A stretch of 64,000 bases of DNA. It comes from Escallonia rubra. Taxonomy: Eukaryota; Streptophyta; Magnoliopsida; Escalloniales; Escalloniaceae. The notes under the pieces were generated by a model. It was given only the letters and a program-made list of their open reading frames with translations. It was not told the DNA's origin and ran no database searches. This document shows positions 36,201 to 44,920 of this stretch, in pieces. The DNA is taken from NCBI GenBank assembly GCA_033065855.1, contig JAVXUO010000171.1:434001-498000 (forward strand). Reading direction: 5' to 3'. The translations under genes and the position numbers were made by a program. Position 1 is the stretch's first letter, and the number at the start of each line of letters is the position of its first letter.

Positions 36201-36785
36201 CCTGAAAATGCAGTTTTCCTTGTTTTCAAAGAATGAAAAGCTTTTATGCATGCAAGGGAAACCTATGGGCAAGTTCTAGGTATACAGTCATCGTAACGAT
36301 CATCTCTCTACGTCTAGTTTACAAAGAAGGAAATAAAGCGTTGTAAAATTCAATCGACGAATTCTTTCTTTGATGCGTTCCGTTTGAGAATCTTTGACCG
36401 TGTTGCTCGTCTAATAGTCCGTTTGCATGAGTATGAGATTGTTCCTATCGCTTCATCAACTCAATGCATGTTAGACAACATCAATGTTAGTTATCATCAA
36501 AACCAAATATAATCCTAGGTTAAATAACCGTAGGGTTAACAATCTCCCCATTTTTTATGATGACAAACATTGGTTCAAATAATATGAGATATATAAGATA
36601 ATAAACGCAAAGATGTATGACAATCTCAATTATAAACCATAAGGAGTCATGAGAAGAACTCGATCTTCAGTCATCTTCATCTGACACTGGACCAGAAAAT
36701 GGTTCTCACGAACCAGACACTTAGTTCCGACCTTCCCGAACCCCGGCCTAAGCGGAGACCTTATAGCCTTAGAAGAACTCGATCT

Positions 36786-37090
36786 TCACTCATCTTCATC
36801 TGACACTGGAGCATCGAAAACAGATCCAAGTTCGAAGCTCATGTTCCAGTATACTTGTGCTTCATTGTTGTTGCCATCTTCATGTGCATCACGTGCCATA
36901 CGACGTAAGTTATGCCTACTTTGACGAACTCTCATTCTGTTATTTTCTTCACGTATTCGATGCAGTGCCCTTTCAAGCTCCATGTGTGTAATTCGAGGCA
37001 TGTTGATTGCCTTTTGTCGAGGTATGGGTATATTCATGCGCCGTGAATCAGCTACTAAGACTTCATATTCATTCATCCGATAAGACAATT
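36786..37090 (-). CDS. Last exon of a small basic protein, paralogue of the 37522 gene
   Basis: Minus-strand open frame of 100 codons preceded by an acceptor (CATGCAG, 37091-37097), so it is probably the last exon of a spliced gene; the upstream exon is not modelled. The protein has an Arg-rich central part (HRIREENNRMRVRQS) and an acidic C-terminus ending SDEDE. It aligns with the protein at 37522-37956 in three places: SYRMNE with AYRVKE, RIREENNRM with RIRMENNQM, and the acidic end. A ~60-bp copy of its 3' end (GAAGAACTCGATCTTC onward) is duplicated at about 36652-36700. It resembles no family I can name. The basic stretch and heptad-like spacing allow a DNA-binding or coiled-coil role, as inference. 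Confidence 0.5.
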
Positions 37091-37470
37091 CTGCATGTAA
37101 TATATTAACATAGCGTGATCAGTAACGCAAACTTGGACCCAAAGAATAGTGAAATTCATCTTCGCCCGCCCAGTAACATATACTTTGAAACGAGACCACT
37201 TTATGAGATGTTACAAATTCAACTTTATGAGATGTGAAAATTCGCTGCAATAGACCAGAGACTTGTCTTGTCATGTGACAAGTCGCTGGGAAAAAAAGCA
37301 GAGACTTGTCTTGTCACCAAAGACTTGTCTTCTCACTGACACGGGCATGCTATTGTCTCCAACTACCAATTAAGCAGGGTGTCAGTGTCCAAATACTTGT
37401 CTTGTCACCAAAGATGGGCAGGCTATTGTGCCGCTATCACACCAATGTAGCGGACATGTGTGTGTGTGGG

Positions 37471-37480
37471 CTTATTTATA
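37471..37480 (+). promoter_or_regulatory. TATA box before the 37522 gene
   Basis: TTTATATATG about 45 bases before the ATG at 37522, just downstream of a CCGCTATCAC...GTAGCGGAC hairpin at 37433-37456. The distance leaves only a very short leader. Confidence 0.4.
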
Positions 37481-37521
37481 TATGTTAGCCATGCTCATCG
37501 CATTAGATGTACCTAAGTTAA

Positions 37522-37956
37522 ATGGCAGGAGTTCCTGGTAGTTCTAGTTATCGGGGACGTGAGACTGTGTGGTTGTTGTGTGAAAGGAACGACAACTACA
37601 AAGAAGTGAAGTACACGGATCCCAGAGAGTATTATGCAGGTTTACGAAGAGAATGGGCATATCGAGTTAAGGAATCAGAAGCGCTACACCAAGATCTCAC
37701 CACGCTGAGAGCACCTGTGCCGCAACGTCGTTCACTTACTCTATCGAGGCATAATGTTAAGCAGTGTAAGAAAGCTGTCCGCCGAATTCGTATGGAGAAT
37801 AACCAGATGTTGTTGCGTAGAAAACGATTTTACATGCTTCAACTTGCGGAAGAAATGGCCGAGGCTAGTGGGAGGCACCTCAATTCAGGCGAGAGAAACA
37901 ATATTTTAACCAATGACCAGTACTTATCTGATGAGTATATGTCAAATGAAGAGTGA
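37522..37956 (+). CDS. Small basic protein of unknown function, 144 aa
   Basis: Single-exon frame from ATG (MAGVPGSSS) to TGA with ordinary codon use. The N-terminal half has Trp/Tyr-rich segments (ETVWLLCERND, DPREYYAGLRREW). The middle is strongly basic (RRSLTLSRHNVKQ, KAVRRIRMENNQMLLRRKR). The C-terminus is acidic (SDEYMSNEE). The pattern of Arg/Lys with spaced Leu/Met suggests a helical, possibly coiled-coil nucleic-acid-binding protein, but no bZIP or other profile is clear to me. It is divergent from its neighbour at 36786-37090 and lies on the opposite strand. It lies inside the hairpin-repeat region that also holds the FAR1/MULE transposase, so it may be an accessory transposon gene. 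Confidence 0.55.
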   Translation: MAGVPGSSSYRGRETVWLLCERNDNYKEVKYTDPREYYAGLRREWAYRVKESEALHQDLTTLRAPVPQRRSLTLSRHNVKQCKKAVRRIRMENNQMLLRRKRFYMLQLAEEMAEASGRHLNSGERNNILTNDQYLSDEYMSNEE

Positions 37957-38320
37957 TATATATATCTCTTCCTACTGCATGTTAGGATTTCATTCCAACT
38001 AGCACTTATCCACATGTCATTCTAATTAGTGAACCCCATATTTCGATTTTTCAAGTGTTGGGAATTTCTTGCTGCGCCGTCCGCTAGACATTGTAGCGGA
38101 TGGCGATAATTCTGTTTCAATAATTTGGCGCCCGAAGACTTGTTTTAGCGACAGAATCAATAATCTCAATATCGTTTGAACAATAAATAACGTACGATTC
38201 ACAATCAACAATCTCAATATTGACGGAATCTCAAACGGCACAACTAAGCGAGAAAACAAATTGGAAAAATAATGAACATCAACATATATTTATTCATTCA
38301 TAATAAACATAATTTAGGGT

Positions 38321-38784
38321 TCAACATTGGGGGAAAGAAATTTTTTCACAAGTGCTCCGATCAAATATCAAAACATGAAAATCCCACGCTCCAATGTGTT
38401 CAAACACTACAAAATCCCCAAGTTGGAGGCCATGCTGCCGCACGAATTCGTTCCAACCCTCTGCGAAAATAAGTTGACCTTGGAGGCCGCACTTCATCTT
38501 GATTCTTACATGCCATGACCCCTTGTGGCTGGTTAATCTTGAATCGAAATAAATTGTGGTAACCCAATCGGAAAAGGCTACCGGTATGTCTTAACAAATT
38601 CACAATACAAAAAATAGGTTAGTTTTTAACCAAAGATCAAACTTTTAACACACGAAAACACAGAGAAAGAGGGATGGCCTATAAGTTCATTCTCAAAACC
38701 AGGTACCATGACCTTGAAGAAGTGTCTGCCTGCCAGGTGCATGTTGCCAATAAATTTTCCGCTGCTCGCTGATCCAGAAGCCAT
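38321..38784 (-). CDS. B3 DNA-binding-domain protein, 2 exons, 124 aa
   Basis: Minus-strand gene, exon 1 38784-38679 and exon 2 38589-38321. The join is in frame and gives a complete plant B3 domain: HFFKVMVPGFENEL, then IPVAFSDWVTTIYF, SWHVRIKMKCG, GWNEFVRQHGLQLGDFVVFE and a final FHVLIFDRSTCEKISF. B3 domains bind specific DNA in transcription factors such as the REM group. The protein is almost nothing but the domain. The intron (89 bases) has a branch-like CTAAC and ends AAG, but its donor is GC (TATAG|GCCATC), not GT, which may be a rare GC donor or a damaging mutation. Neither exon alone reveals the domain. It lies between hairpin repeats and downstream of the FAR1/MULE gene on the same strand, so it may be a gene captured by, or native to, that transposon. 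Confidence 0.75.
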
Positions 38785-38961
38785 CGAGGTATGGGAATGT
38801 CGCTGAAGGTGTCGCAGCGTTGAGGGGAGGTGGGTGGTGTCGTCGGAGATGTGGGTCACCGGAGAAGTGGGTCGCCGTAGATGGGGTAGCGGCTTGGGTT
38901 ATATGTTCGAGACAGAGAGAGAAACGGACGGACTGATAAAGATGATTGCCCGATCTGATTA

Positions 38962-38969
38962 ATATATAA
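38962..38969 (-). promoter_or_regulatory. Possible TATA box of the B3 gene
   Basis: TATATATT on the minus strand about 180 bases before the B3 start codon, between the hairpin array and a CT-rich leader (TTTCTCTCTCTGTCTCG). Confidence 0.3.
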
Positions 38970-38984
38970 TAGGATAGAGTCATC

Positions 38985-39430
38985 CGCTACATTGTATAGC
39001 GGACATAAAAGAACAAGAGTTTTGATGCGATTCCGTCCGCTACATTGTATAGCGGACATCGAAGAAAACCAAAAGTTTTTCTGCTTGGACGTCTGCTACA
39101 TTGTATAGCGGACATCGAAGAAAATCAAAAGTTTTTCTGCTTGGACGTCCGCTACATTGTATAGCGGACATAAAAGAACAAGAGTTTTGCTGCGATTCCG
39201 TCCGCTACATTGTATAGCGGACATCGAAGAAAACCAAAAGTTTTTCTGCTTGGACGTCCCCTACATTGTATAGCGGACATCGAAGAAAACGAAAAGTTTT
39301 TTTTGCGATTCCATCCGCTATATTGTGTAGCGGACACGAAGAACAAAACATGCGGACATAAATAGCCTAGTGGGGACATAAAAGAGCTACATCGCAGACT
39401 CTGCAGATCCGTCCGCTACACTATGTAGCG
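38985..39430. repeat. Array of GTCCGCTACATTGTATAGCGGAC hairpins
   Basis: Eight palindromic units near 38985, 39032, 39090, 39147, 39200, 39256, 39312 and 39408, mostly ~55 bases apart. The spacer is ATCGAAGAAAACCAAAAG with TTTTTCTGCTTGG. Arms GTCCGCTA/TAGCGGAC are complementary around a short loop. Some units carry arm mutations (GTCTGCTA, GTCCCCTA). Related hairpins occur at 37433, 38074 and 42488-43000, outside the array. Confidence 0.9.
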
Positions 39431-39631
39431 GACGAGGCAAACAAAAAAAAAATAAGACTTAGATTTGATGGCCTCTCATAGGTCCATCAGAAAACAATAT
39501 TGACAATTCGGTCGAAAAATTATTAGAAAAAAATTACAAAAAATCCTTAAAAATGTCAAACAGACTTTGATGGCTTATACAAAAAATTAAAGGTCTACTG
39601 CAGCTTGTTCGTCCTCATCTTCGGCGACATC

Positions 39632-41881
39632 TTATTCCCTGTCTTGCAAACCCCCTGAACTTATCCCCAGTGCCTTGTAATGGTTCCGTTTGTCGTGGTC
39701 GGTCATTTTGTTGCACAATGCACACCTTCGCAGCTTTTTAGGTTGAGTTGCCATTTCAATAGAGCTTTTCATCCGTGTAGATCTCTTGCGGCCTTTCGTT
39801 TGTGATATAATTGGATCCAACGGCCGGATATCATTGTCGTCTTCCTCCCCCAGCTCGTCATCTTCTGATCCCGTCGTAGGCTCGGTGTCAACCGCATTGG
39901 TGACTGAAGCTGCTTCCAACTGGTCGATGATGGGCTTTTGCTGCTGAGCTACCTCGAGGAGATGTTTATAACCGACCATTGTAGCAGCAGCCTTTACGAA
40001 CAAACGGGTGAACATCGTCACCAGATGATTATACCGCAACGTCTCTGATTCTTCGAAGTCAGTATACGGGTGCTCCAGAAAGGCAATGGTACCGTGCAAC
40101 CTGTTTGCATCTTTCGTCCACCGTGGCAAGACGTATTTATCGGGGATTGTCCTGATATTCTTCTGGGTGAAAAATCGCAGAATGTGTCTACACATGATGC
40201 CATGGAACTCAAACTTCTTGCAAACACATGTCACCGAGTCCGTCAATGTGGCGTGGCTCACCGTATACATTATGCGCAGCTTCTTAGGAACGAGGTCATT
40301 CACGAGCGAATAAACCTTGTACTCACGCGTAGACTTTTCTGCCACCTTGTTTATACAGTATCGTCCCGATTTCTGCAGCTCTACTTGGTATAGCAAGAAG
40401 ATCTCCTTCGTATAGACTTTGGCACCGTTCAGCTCCAATGGGGTCTCAAGCAACCTAGTCCTCTGTTTGTACGTGGTTGCAAAGTCTGCAGCCCTTTCTT
40501 TCACGAACAACAACGCAACCGCTTTCTGTGCGGATGTGACGAAACTCTTCAAATTGGTAGCTGTACCCATGTAACTATCGAACGTGGCATTCATAGATTC
40601 ACTCCTGCCCATCGTTTTCATGCCCGCAGAAAAATGCCTCCTCGTGTAAACGCCAATCCATTGCTCTTTGAGCTCGTACAAGTGCTGGAGCCACTCGTTG
40701 TCTTGCAATGAGTAATCCTCAACAAGCTTTTCCCACCTCTCCTCAAATTCCTCAATCGTTAACGACTTGCTAACGCACGTGTCAAAATCATGTTTAAAGT
40801 CTGGATACTTTGCATACACGTGATGCAAACGTTCAGGGTATTTGTTGCTTATGTGCAAAGTGCACAAGTTGTGTCGAGTATCTGGGAAGACCGTAGCAAT
40901 AGCCTTCTTCATTGCCAAATCTTGATCGGTGATGATAACGTTGGGTGCTTTAAAGTTCATGGCTTCCAGCCACACCCTAAACAACCATTCAAAAGAACTC
41001 TCTCTCTCATTCCCTAACAAGGCGAACCCGAACATGATGGAGTGATAATGATGATTGACCCCCGTGAAAGGGGCAAACGACATCGAGTACTTGTTGGTAC
41101 GGTATGTGGTGTCGAAAGTCACGACATCCCCAAAATGCTTATAAGCAAGCCTCGAATGACCGTCGACCCAAAAAATTGTGCTAACTCGATGCTCGTCGTC
41201 AAGTTTATAATCGAAGGTAAACTGCGGGTCCTCCATCTGCATCCGCTTCAATAGGCTCATTGTGGCTTGAGCATCATTGAGGTCATACGCGACTCGTCTA
41301 TGGGTTCGGACCGCGTTACGAACGTCTGTCGTGTTAAAGTTTAAATTTTGAATTCCCCCCGCCTATTCAGCAAGAACATTAATCATGTCAGTAGGTCCTA
41401 TCCGTGCATCGCTCATTGTGTGAATGAGGCTCTTCGTGACCTTACCCATCTTCTTATGTTGATGCATCTGACTCACCTTAAAAAGGGTTACTAACGGGTG
41501 ATTGTGTGCCAGTTCCAGGCTGGTAATAAGCCAATGATATTGCTTGGCTTTATAACTTACGAACATCTTGACTTGGCAATTCGTTTGCGCAAAGTAGTCC
41601 CGTCTTTTGCGCGAATATCCTATTTCGTCATCACTGTCATCGTTGCCTACGCGTGTCTCATTTTGCACTGGGTTTCTGCCCCTATGACACTCGTATAAGC
41701 GAGAGCATATCTTTTTCGTTACGTTGCTCGTTCTTGTAGTCTTTATTCTAATGCCAAATCCAACCCTCAGTGAATACGCTCGGAAACATTCTCCAGCTTC
41801 TTCCAATGTTTGAAAGGTTCGTCCTAGATACGGATCACTAGCATCTACGGGGGTGTTGGAGCTCAACACGAAATCAGACAT
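39632..41881 (-). pseudogene. FAR1-type MULE transposase with one in-frame stop
   Basis: Minus-strand frame of ~750 codons, open except for one TAG at 41363-41365 (after VLAE). The N-terminal part (172 aa) is a FAR1 DNA-binding domain (RTFQTLEEAGECFRAYSLRVGF, CSRLYECHRG, HNHPL). The same frame continues past the stop with a MULE transposase domain: FDTTYRTNKY supplies a probable catalytic Asp, TDQDLAMKKAI the second, followed by HNLCTLHI. A SWIM zinc finger (CVCKKFEFHGIMCRHIL) and a Lys/Arg-rich tail with CALCNKMTDHDKRNH come after it. The layout suits FAR1/FRS proteins and Jittery-like transposases. The stop probably arose from a sense codon by one substitution; a spliced or read-through form cannot be excluded. 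Nearby hairpin repeats favour a transposon over a domesticated host gene. Confidence 0.85.
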
Positions 41882-42480
41882 TGTGAAACAAAATCTATGT
41901 AGAAATATAGACTATTCAGTCAAGTAAGGTAAGTTTCTGATCTCAAATATTTTCTGGGTGGATTGACTGATAAAGTATATATATATTTTTTTGGACAAAA
42001 AGTATAGATTTTTGATGATGTTCTAGAAATTTGTCACTCTATTCATCAACTTGTGATGTTCTAGAAATTAATTTGTAGAATTTAAACAAATTTATTGTAG
42101 TTAATTTTGATTTTTTTGAGGTTCGCTAACTTCGACACATGTATCCTATTTAAATTCGAATTTTTTTAGATACGTTTGTTGTATTTTGGCATGATGAATT
42201 TGTCTATTTATCTTAGTAATTTTAATTTGTTATGTTCAATAAATCTATAATTAGCAAAATGGGAAACTTTTGAGATTATTTAAATGGTATATTTGTCATC
42301 CTAAATTGGTCTATTCGTGAAGATAATTTTTAGGTAATATTTTCAGTTGAAAATTTCATTTGATTGTTAAGCAGTGTTACTCGAAGCTTGAGGGGAGCCG
42401 AAAATGGAAGCAAGTGAATCCGAAGGAGAAGAAAAGTTTGCCGAAAGAGCTGAGAATTAGAAAACTTTGGGATATATGGG
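41882..42480. other. AT-rich upstream region of the FAR1/MULE gene
   Basis: No frame of note. An (AT)n run (41978-41989) lies about 100 bases before the start codon and could supply a TATA element. Otherwise simple AT-rich sequence. Confidence 0.4.
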
Positions 42481-42487
42481 AACTAAT

Positions 42488-43055
42488 GTCCGCGATACTG
42501 TATAGCGGAAATTATTCCCGACACTCTAACACGTGCAGAAATAAAGTCCCTGAAATAAAGTCCTGACAGGTATCAGCCTAGGGGACGTCCGCGACACTGT
42601 ATATCGGATGCCTTTTTTGCTGTCCCGTGTCAGGAATTCAATATCATTCGGGATACAGTATAGCGGATGGTGCGGAGGGGAGAAAAGGTTAAAAGGGCCG
42701 TCCGCTATACAGTATCGCGGACGACTGACAGTATTCGAAAAAGGCGCGATCTGGGCCGTCCATCTTTGGATGGACGTCCAGATCGCGCTAGCAAAATAGG
42801 CTACAGGACCTGACAGGTGTCAGCCTAGGGGACGTCCGCGACACTGTATAGCAGATACCTTTTTGTTGTCCAGTGTCAGGACTTCAATGTCGTCCAGGAT
42901 ACAGTATAGCGGACGATGCGGAGGGGCAAAAAGGTAAAAAAGGCCGTCCGCTATACAGTATCGCGGACGACTGACAGTATTCAAAAAAAGCACGATCTGG
43001 GCCGTCCATCTTTCAGGATGGATGGCCAGATCGCGCTAGTAAAATAGGCTATTTT
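42488..43055. repeat. Two ~247-bp tandem copies built of hairpins
   Basis: Copy 1 about 42558-42802, copy 2 about 42807-43051. Each contains CCTGACAGGTRTCAGCCTAGG, a GTCCGCGACACTGTATA hairpin half, GTCCGCTATACAGTATCGCGGAC and GCGCGATCTGGGCCGTCCATC with its own inverted partner GATGGACGTCCAGATCGCGC. The copies differ by about 10 percent. The hairpin arms are the same type as the 38985-39430 array, so both probably belong to one element flanking the FAR1/MULE gene. Confidence 0.85.
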
Positions 43056-43081
43056 GCTAGCGCTCTCAACGGATCAGCTCC

Positions 43082-43101
43082 ATATATATATATATATATA
43101 G
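43082..43101. repeat. (TA)n microsatellite
   Basis: About ten TA units immediately after the last hairpin copy, perhaps marking the edge of the element. Confidence 0.7.
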
Positions 43102-43249
43102 TGGTCCCTCATAAACTTCAAATATTTCGTGATCCAATCCATTCCATTCCTTATTGGATCGGATTTTGGATTGTGAAAAGTTCAATCCAATCTATGTTCA
43201 GGTCTAGCTGTGGGTAATAAGACTTGCAAAAGCCCCAAATCAACACTTT

Positions 43250-43705
43250 TTATTTATTTATTAAAAGGAACATATATTACACAACTTAAATACGTGGGTA
43301 TTCCACCCCAATTATATCTGCAAGCAGCAGTGATCGTAGTTCCACGGGGGGTTGGTTGAGATAAACAGAAGCCCTATCTTGACTGGTTCCTATATTAACT
43401 AGCATATCAGCACATTGATTGCCCTCTCTAAAAATATGTACTATTATTCTAGACTTTGTCGCAATGAGCAAAATGCGACAGTCGTTCACAATGATGGCTA
43501 GGGGATGAAACTTGTCATTATCTTTAGCTGTCATCAGTTGTTGAGCCATCAGGGAATCAGTTTCAATAGTGGCTCATTGAAGTTGTTATTCTTTTCAACT
43601 TGTAATGCTTTGAAGATTCTAAAAATTTCTATTTCAAGGCTATCATCAGTCGGCAGACGTCCAAAAAAGCCACATTTCCATTGTCCTTGATCATCGCGTA
43701 TTATA
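43250..43705 (-). pseudogene. LINE-type RNase H (RVT_3) remnant
   Basis: On the minus strand the fragment starts GGIIRDDQGQWKCGFFGRLP, loses frame near 43550-43580 and resumes with DSLMAQQLM, VNDCRILL, HIFREGNQCADMLVNIG. These are the order and motifs of the RNase H domain at the end of plant LINE-1 polyproteins or their free-standing RVT_3 copies. It is followed by AATAAATAAATAAAAAG at about 43247-43263, like the 3' tail of a LINE or a poly(A) site. The upstream reverse transcriptase is absent, as expected for a 5'-truncated insertion. It is frameshifted and non-functional. Confidence 0.75.
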
Positions 43706-43917
43706 CCTCCAAATCAACACTTGATACGACGAAACTTCCTATCCTTCGTGTTTTGTCTCCAGTTTTTATTGTTAGACCATCTCATCTTGCACTTGATAGA
43801 CGCCACCTGATATTATCTTTACCCTTTAGTAACATTGGCCCAAGCCCAAGAAGTTTGGATTGCAAGCCCATGACATCCCTTCGAGCACAATTAGGATTCT
43901 TAATTATCTCTCTAGAC

Positions 43918-44222
43918 AATATTAATCACTACTGTTGGAATTCTGGTTCTTATTTATAGTGATAATTATATGTCTCATGATCAAGGATATTTGAGATTTT
44001 TTGCTTATATGAGTTTTTTCAGTACTTCTATGTTAGGATTAGTTACTAGTTCTAATTTAATACAAATTTATATTTTTTGGGAATTGGTTGGAATGTGTTC
44101 ATATCTATTAATAGGGTTTTGGTTCACACGGCCCGTTGCGGCAAATGCTTGTCAAAAAGCGTTTGTAACTAATCGTGTCGGGGATTTTGGTTTATTATTA
44201 GGAATTTTGGGTTTTTATTGGG
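43918..44222 (+). pseudogene. ndhF: Nuclear copy of plastid ndhF (partial)
   Basis: About 300 bases of the chloroplast NADH dehydrogenase-like subunit 5 gene. It reads [21 protein letters not shown], then [64 protein letters not shown]. The frame is open for its whole length with no stop until FYWV, where plastid similarity ends and TGACGCAC follows. In the plastid this protein is a membrane subunit of the NDH complex; here it is an internal fragment without start, promoter or plastid context. The intact frame and low divergence suggest a fairly recent transfer. Confidence 0.9.
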
Positions 44223-44493
44223 TTTGACGCACAATAACATTAAGTCAGATAGGACAAGATATGGTCGGATAAGTTACAATGGTAAATTGTGTCGAATAAA
44301 GGATAATAGGTATATATCTTATCTCCCCTTTAGACCAAACTCAAAGTAGAAGCTGAATAGATTGCCATGTCACCACCGATAGTAACCACCACGATATCAG
44401 CACGCCCACCACCCACTGCAACCACCTATTGAATGTATCAATAGCAAATCACACCCACCCTCAATCGCGGCCAGTTTCCATCACCCGTAGACC
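44223..44493. other. Left flank of the LARD insertion; possible degenerate TIR element
   Basis: Together with 49276-49800 this is the sequence interrupted by the retrotransposon. The left edge TTTGACGCACAATAACATTAAG... and the right edge (opposite strand) GTGTTTGGCACATCAG... GGATAGAATAAAAG look like a weak inverted pair. ACCACC/ATCACCCA-rich sequence lies between. A non-autonomous TIR element is possible, but no TSD is clear. Confidence 0.3.
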
Positions 44494-44498
44494 ACACC

Positions 44499-44898
44499 TG
44501 ATATAACTCAAATATAACTCCCAATAATTGGGGGACACCTGACGAATCCTAGTCAAACTGGGAGATTTGTGATTATCTTATCAGGATTCTAAAAGAGTCC
44601 TCAGAGATTGTGATGTGATCCTCGAGAATCCTAACGCGATCCTAACACATCTGGCCCACGGCTCAGTCCTACTAGGACTCTCCTCCTACAACTATATAAA
44701 AGGGTCTACCTCCAGGTATGAGGACAATTACACAATTCATGTTTTTTCAGAGTTATTATTCTGTAACTGCGTTCTGACTTAAGCATCAGAGTTCTCCGCC
44801 AGGAACCCGACCCGACGGTCACTCGTTTTCTATCTTGGAGGTCATCGGTCCAGGCTCAGGTTCCGCAAACTAAGCGGAGCATATTTTTAGCAGCAACA
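44499..44898 (+). repeat. 5' LTR of the LARD element
   Basis: TGATATAACTC...AGCAGCAACA. It contains a palindrome AGTCCTACTAGGACT just before a TATA box TATATAAA (44693-44700), so transcription would begin near 44725. Confidence 0.92.
44693..44700 (+). promoter_or_regulatory. TATA box in the LARD 5' LTR
   Basis: TATATAAAAGGG, conserved in the 3' LTR as TATATAAAGGGG near 49062. A good plant core promoter sequence. Confidence 0.6.
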
Positions 44899-44899
44899 G

Positions 44900-44920
44900 A
44901 TTGGCGCCATCCGTGGGACC
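44900..44920 (+). promoter_or_regulatory. Primer-binding site of the LARD element
   Basis: TTGGCGCCATCCGTGGGACC begins two bases after the 5' LTR. This wording is common in Tat/Ogre-lineage elements. The priming tRNA was not determined here. Confidence 0.65.

Larger units (their letters stand above)
35281..36540 (-). mobile_element. Sirevirus-type (Ty1/copia) LTR, minus strand
   Basis: On the minus strand, AAAAAATGGGGAGAT (a polypurine tract, preceded by GTTTGTCATCATA) runs directly into TGTTAACCC at 36540, the layout at the 3' LTR of SIRE/Maximus elements. The LTR contains repeated palindromes CAGTCGACTG, a TATA box and a closing CACCCCCCCTCTAGGGTTA segment, all familiar from eudicot Sireviruses. 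Only about 100 bases of internal sequence remain (36541-36640), so the rest of the element is lost or was replaced. The left limit (~35281) is approximate. Confidence 0.7.

Noticed and set aside
43918-44222. Mitochondrial nad5 origin of the NADH dehydrogenase fragment
   Set aside because: The wording ([42 protein letters not shown]) is that of plastid ndhF rather than mitochondrial nad5.
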